From positions 1 through 8,484 of the forward strand of contig JAISIQ010000037.1 in assembly GCA_031261945.1 (NCBI GenBank): a DNA stretch of 8,484 bases, written 5' to 3'. The position numbers were made by a program, and so were the translations under genes. The notes beneath the pieces were generated by a model, which ran no database searches, was not told the origin of the DNA, and was given only the letters and a program-made list of their open reading frames with translations. Positions 6,101 to 8,484 of the stretch are shown piece by piece; within the stretch, counting starts at the first letter, position 1, and each line of letters begins with the position of its first letter. The DNA is from Methanobrevibacter sp. GTDB taxonomy: Archaea > Methanobacteriota > Methanobacteria > Methanobacteriales > Methanobacteriaceae.

Positions 6101-6107
6101 GGGAGGT
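6101..6107 (+). promoter_or_regulatory. Strong SD for mcrA
   Basis: GGGAGGT begins directly after the mcrG TAA and lies 8 bases before the mcrA ATG at 6116. Confidence 0.9.
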
Positions 6108-6115
6108 AGTTTATT

Positions 6116-7771
6116 ATGGCTGATAAAAAGTTCATAGAAGCATTAAATAAAAAATTCAAAGAGTCCCCAGAAGAAAAAACCACCACCTTTTATAATTTAG
6201 GTGGATGGAAACAATCTGAAAGGAAAACTGAATTTGCTAAAGAAGGTAAAGAAATAGCTGCAAAAAGAGGAATCCCTCAATATAATCCAGATGTTGGTTC
6301 TCCATTAGGGCAAAGATCTTTAATGCCTTACCAAGTATCCACAACTGATACTTATGTTGAAGGTGACGATTTCCACTTTATTAATAACGCGGCTATCCAA
6401 CAAATGTGGGATGACATTAGAAGAACTGTTCTTGTAGGTTTAAATACTGCACACACTGTTCTTGAAAAAAGATTAGGTGTAGAAGTTACTCCTGAAACAA
6501 TTACTGAATATTTAGAAACTGTTAACCACGCTATGCCTGGTGCAGCAGTTGTACAAGAGCATATGGTTGAAACCAACCCTGCACTTGTAGCTGACAGTTA
6601 TGTAAAAATATTCACTGGTGATGATGAAGTAGCTGATGAAATTGATAAATCATTTGTTTTAGACATCAACAAAGAGTTCCCAGCTGAACAAGCTGAAGCT
6701 CTTAAGAAAGAAGTTGGAAGCAAAATTTGGCAAGTTGTAAGAATTCCTACTATCGTAGGAAGAGTCTGTGATGGAGGTACAACTTCCAGATGGTCTGCTA
6801 TGCAACTTGGTATGTCTATGATTTCTGCATACAATCAGTGTGCAGGTGAAGGTGCTACTGGTGATATCGCTTATGCATCTAAGCATGCAGAAGTTATTCA
6901 CATGGGTACTTACTTACCTGTAAGAAGAGCTAGAGCAGAAAATGAACCTGGTGGAATTCCATTTGGTTACATGGCAGATATCTGTCAATCTTCAAGAGTT
7001 AATGCTGATGACCCAGTTAGAACCACTTTAGATGTAGTAGGTATGGCTGCTGCACTTTACGACCAAATTTGGTTAGGTTCTTACATGTCTGGTGGAGTCG
7101 GATTTACTCAATATGCATCTGCAGCATACACTGACAACATCTTAGATGACTTTACTTACTATGGTAAAGAATATGTCGAAGATAAATACGGTGGATTATG
7201 TGATGCTCCAAATAATATGGATACTGTTCTCGATGTAGGTTCTGAAGTAACTTTCTATGCTTTAGAACAATACGAAGAATATCCTGCATTACTTGAAACT
7301 CAATTCGGTGGTTCCCAGAGAGCTTCTGTTGTTTCAGCTGCTGCTGGTTGTTCCACAGCTTTCGCTACTGGAAATGCTCAAACTGGTTTAAGTGCATGGT
7401 ACTTAGGTATGTACTTACACAAAGAACAGCACTCCAGATTAGGATTCTATGGTTACGATTTACAAGATCAATGTGGTGCATCCAACGTATTCTCTATAAG
7501 AGCAGACGAAGGATTACCAGTTGAAATGAGAGGACCAAACTATCCTAACTACGCAATGAACGTAGGACATCAAGGTGAATACGCAGGTATTTCCCAAGCT
7601 CCTCACGCTGCAAGAGGCGACGCATTTGCATTTAACCCATTAATTAAAATTGCATTTGCTGATAAGAACTTATCTTTTGACTTCAGTCAACCTCGTGCTG
7701 AAATTGCAAAAGGTGCATTAAGAGAATTTATGCCTGATGGTGAAAGATCTCTTATTATACCAGCTAAATAG
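6116..7771 (+). CDS. mcrA: Methyl-coenzyme M reductase I subunit alpha
   Basis: Alpha subunit of MCR, the methane-releasing enzyme and the standard methanogen marker. The product is 551 residues, against 550 in Methanothermobacter. Key residues are all present: Gln147 (axial ligand of F430 nickel) in VVQEHM, His257 (N-methylated in the mature enzyme) in SKHAEV, Arg271 (Mmp10 target) in [14 protein letters not shown] and Tyr333 (active site) in [12 protein letters not shown]. After a one-residue insertion, an extra Gly in [11 protein letters not shown] (near 359-360), come Gln401 (2-methylglutamine) in GGSQRA, Gly446 (thioglycine) in GFYGYDLQ, and Asp451 and Cys453 (didehydroaspartate and S-methylcysteine positions) in DQCG. 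Whether each is actually modified cannot be read from DNA. The amber stop TAG (7769-7771) lies inside the terminator stem. Last gene of the operon. Confidence 0.99.
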   Translation: MADKKFIEALNKKFKESPEEKTTTFYNLGGWKQSERKTEFAKEGKEIAAKRGIPQYNPDVGSPLGQRSLMPYQVSTTDTYVEGDDFHFINNAAIQQMWDDIRRTVLVGLNTAHTVLEKRLGVEVTPETITEYLETVNHAMPGAAVVQEHMVETNPALVADSYVKIFTGDDEVADEIDKSFVLDINKEFPAEQAEALKKEVGSKIWQVVRIPTIVGRVCDGGTTSRWSAMQLGMSMISAYNQCAGEGATGDIAYASKHAEVIHMGTYLPVRRARAENEPGGIPFGYMADICQSSRVNADDPVRTTLDVVGMAAALYDQIWLGSYMSGGVGFTQYASAAYTDNILDDFTYYGKEYVEDKYGGLCDAPNNMDTVLDVGSEVTFYALEQYEEYPALLETQFGGSQRASVVSAAAGCSTAFATGNAQTGLSAWYLGMYLHKEQHSRLGFYGYDLQDQCGASNVFSIRADEGLPVEMRGPNYPNYAMNVGHQGEYAGISQAPHAARGDAFAFNPLIKIAFADKNLSFDFSQPRAEIAKGALREFMPDGERSLIIPAK

Positions 7772-7803
7772 GTGTGAAAACACCTATTATTTTTTTATTT
7801 TTT
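7767..7803 (+). terminator. mcr operon terminator: 9-bp stem, GAAA loop, T-tracts
   Basis: AATAGGTGT (7767-7775) and ACACCTATT (7780-7788) form a perfect 9-bp stem closed by a GAAA (GNRA-type) tetraloop. They are followed by A, seven T, A and six T (7790-7803). The stem includes the mcrA stop codon. The form resembles a bacterial intrinsic terminator, and a stable hairpin here would also protect the transcript's 3' end. Confidence 0.85.
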
Positions 7804-7858
7804 AGTTCTTAATTGAATTAAAGATAAATAATCTATTCAAAAAAGCTAAGCTATATTA

Positions 7859-7920
7859 AATAGCTAATTCCTAAATGATTAATAGCTAAATTTAATAGCT
7901 AAATAGCTATTAAATAGCTA
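7859..7920. repeat. AATAGCTA cluster with 11-bp hairpin downstream of mcrA
   Basis: Five exact AATAGCTA copies start at 7859, 7881, 7894, 7902 and 7913. Two of them face each other: positions 7890-7900 (ATTTAATAGCT) are the reverse complement of 7905-7915 (AGCTATTAAAT), giving a perfect 11-bp inverted repeat with a 4-base loop. It is the same motif family as upstream of mcr. It could be a regulator site for the mtr operon, an RNA stem, or a dispersed repeat. Confidence 0.65.
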
Positions 7921-8405
7921 ATATTCATTGAATAGATAAAAAAATAACAAAAGAAGGGAAAAATAAAATTATTATGTAATTGTAGATGATTTATAAAATT
8001 TATAACAATATTTAAACAATTTTATCTAATATTCATACTAATATAATTGGTATTTTTAATATTAATGTTTTTAGTATTGGTATTATTGATATAGCTGTTT
8101 AATTTAGTACTAATTGTTATAATAATGATTATAATGATATATTTGCTGATAATAATTGCATTAGATTTATTAATCGATTAATAATAAATATATAATAAAT
8201 AAATTTACTATAACTAAATGTTCTACTAATTATAGTTCTAATAATTATTAATAATATAATTAATAACATAATAATAGTAAAAATAAAAATTATAGTAATA
8301 TTTATAATAAAATTAGTAAAATTAATATTAATGAAAAAATTAATTTGAATGAATTAATTTACATTAATTAATTAAATTTATTAAATGATCAATTTAATAA
8401 AAACT
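7921..8405. other. AT-rich spacer ahead of mtrE, no gene seen
   Basis: Nearly 500 bases are built of A/T with scattered G and C and no open frame of credible length. Candidate TATA elements are TTTATAAAATTTATAA (about 7990-8005) and AAATATATAATAAAT (about 8186-8200). Neither is clearly superior, so the mtr start site cannot be fixed. An A/T-only perfect 9-bp inverted repeat, AAATTAATT/AATTAATTT with a 6-base loop, lies at 8337-8360, about 60 bases before mtrE. Confidence 0.5.
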
Positions 8406-8412
8406 AAGGAGG
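8406..8412 (+). promoter_or_regulatory. Strong SD for mtrE
   Basis: AAGGAGG lies 10 bases before the ATG at 8423 and sets the mtrE start. Confidence 0.85.
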
Positions 8413-8422
8413 AAAAGAAAAT

Positions 8423-8484
8423 ATGGACCCTATAACGTTAGGTGCTGTCGCATTAATGGGCGCAGCTGCAACTATAGCAGGTAC
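8423..8484 (+). CDS. mtrE: Tetrahydromethanopterin S-methyltransferase subunit E, 3' partial
   Basis: Only 20 codons are in the window, reading MDPITLGAVALMGAAATIAG. This matches the N-terminus of MtrE, an integral membrane subunit of the Na+-translocating methyl-H4MPT:coenzyme M methyltransferase, in which MDP is followed by the first membrane segment with ALMGAAATIAG. The identification is supported by the known order mcrBDCGA-mtrEDCBAFGH in Methanobacteriales. Mtr produces methyl-CoM, the substrate of MCR, while exporting sodium ions. The 650-base gap and the mcr terminator indicate that mtr has its own promoter here. Confidence 0.9.
   Translation, partial: MDPITLGAVALMGAAATIAG

Noticed and set aside
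2582..7771. Isoenzyme II (mrt) operon
   Set aside because: The presence of mcrC, the sequence type of McrA and McrB, and the adjoining mtrE all fit isoenzyme I.
8065..8094. ATG-led hydrophobic mini-frame MFLVLVLLI
   Set aside because: Only nine codons in T-rich DNA, with no SD; expected by chance.

Overview
The window carries the methyl-coenzyme M reductase (MCR) operon of a methanogenic archaeon. Its five genes, mcrB-mcrD-mcrC-mcrG-mcrA, occupy positions 2582-7771 on the + strand. They are flanked upstream by the 3' part of mmp10, which encodes the radical SAM/B12 arginine methyltransferase that modifies McrA, and downstream by the first 20 codons of mtrE, the first gene of the methyl-H4MPT:CoM methyltransferase (Mtr) operon. 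Gene order, protein sequence, very low G+C, near-exclusive AGA arginine codons and strong Shine-Dalgarno (SD) sites point to the Methanobacteriales, most likely a Methanobrevibacter-like organism. The genus is an inference, because no comparison could be run.

Layout. 1-1145: mmp10, 5' end missing. 1146-2581: an unusually long (about 1.4 kb) AT-rich spacer with no conventional gene. It holds a poly-T termination zone, short tandem repeats, several copies of the octamer AATAGCTA, and a possible independent transcription unit (TATA box near 1506, hairpin plus T-tract ending near 1764). At its end lie the mcr promoter and a leader with a 16-bp perfect palindrome that runs into the mcrB SD. 2582-3913: mcrB. 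3914-4078: repeat-bearing spacer. 4079-4543: mcrD. 4544-4747: spacer built of tandem repeats with a 9-bp hairpin. 4748-7771: mcrC, mcrG and mcrA, closely packed. 7767-7803: a textbook stem-loop/U-tract terminator whose stem contains the mcrA stop codon. 7804-8422: AT-rich spacer with a cluster of AATAGCTA motifs and an 11-bp hairpin. 8423-8484: mtrE start.

How the genes work together. McrA, McrB and McrG form the alpha2-beta2-gamma2 F430 enzyme that releases methane from methyl-CoM and CoB. McrC belongs to the ATP-dependent reductive activation machinery. McrD is an assembly factor. Mmp10 methylates an active-site-proximal arginine of McrA; that arginine (R271) and the other known modification sites are all present. 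Mtr makes the methyl-CoM substrate. SD strength follows subunit demand: strong for mcrB, mcrG, mcrA and mtrE, modest for mcrD, none visible for mcrC.

The protein-coding content is well-known core methanogenesis. The less explained material is in the spacers: the AATAGCTA family, the candidate transcript at 1535-1765, the palindromic mcr leader, and the tandem duplications placed over the stop codons of mcrB and mcrD and just ahead of the mcrC start.
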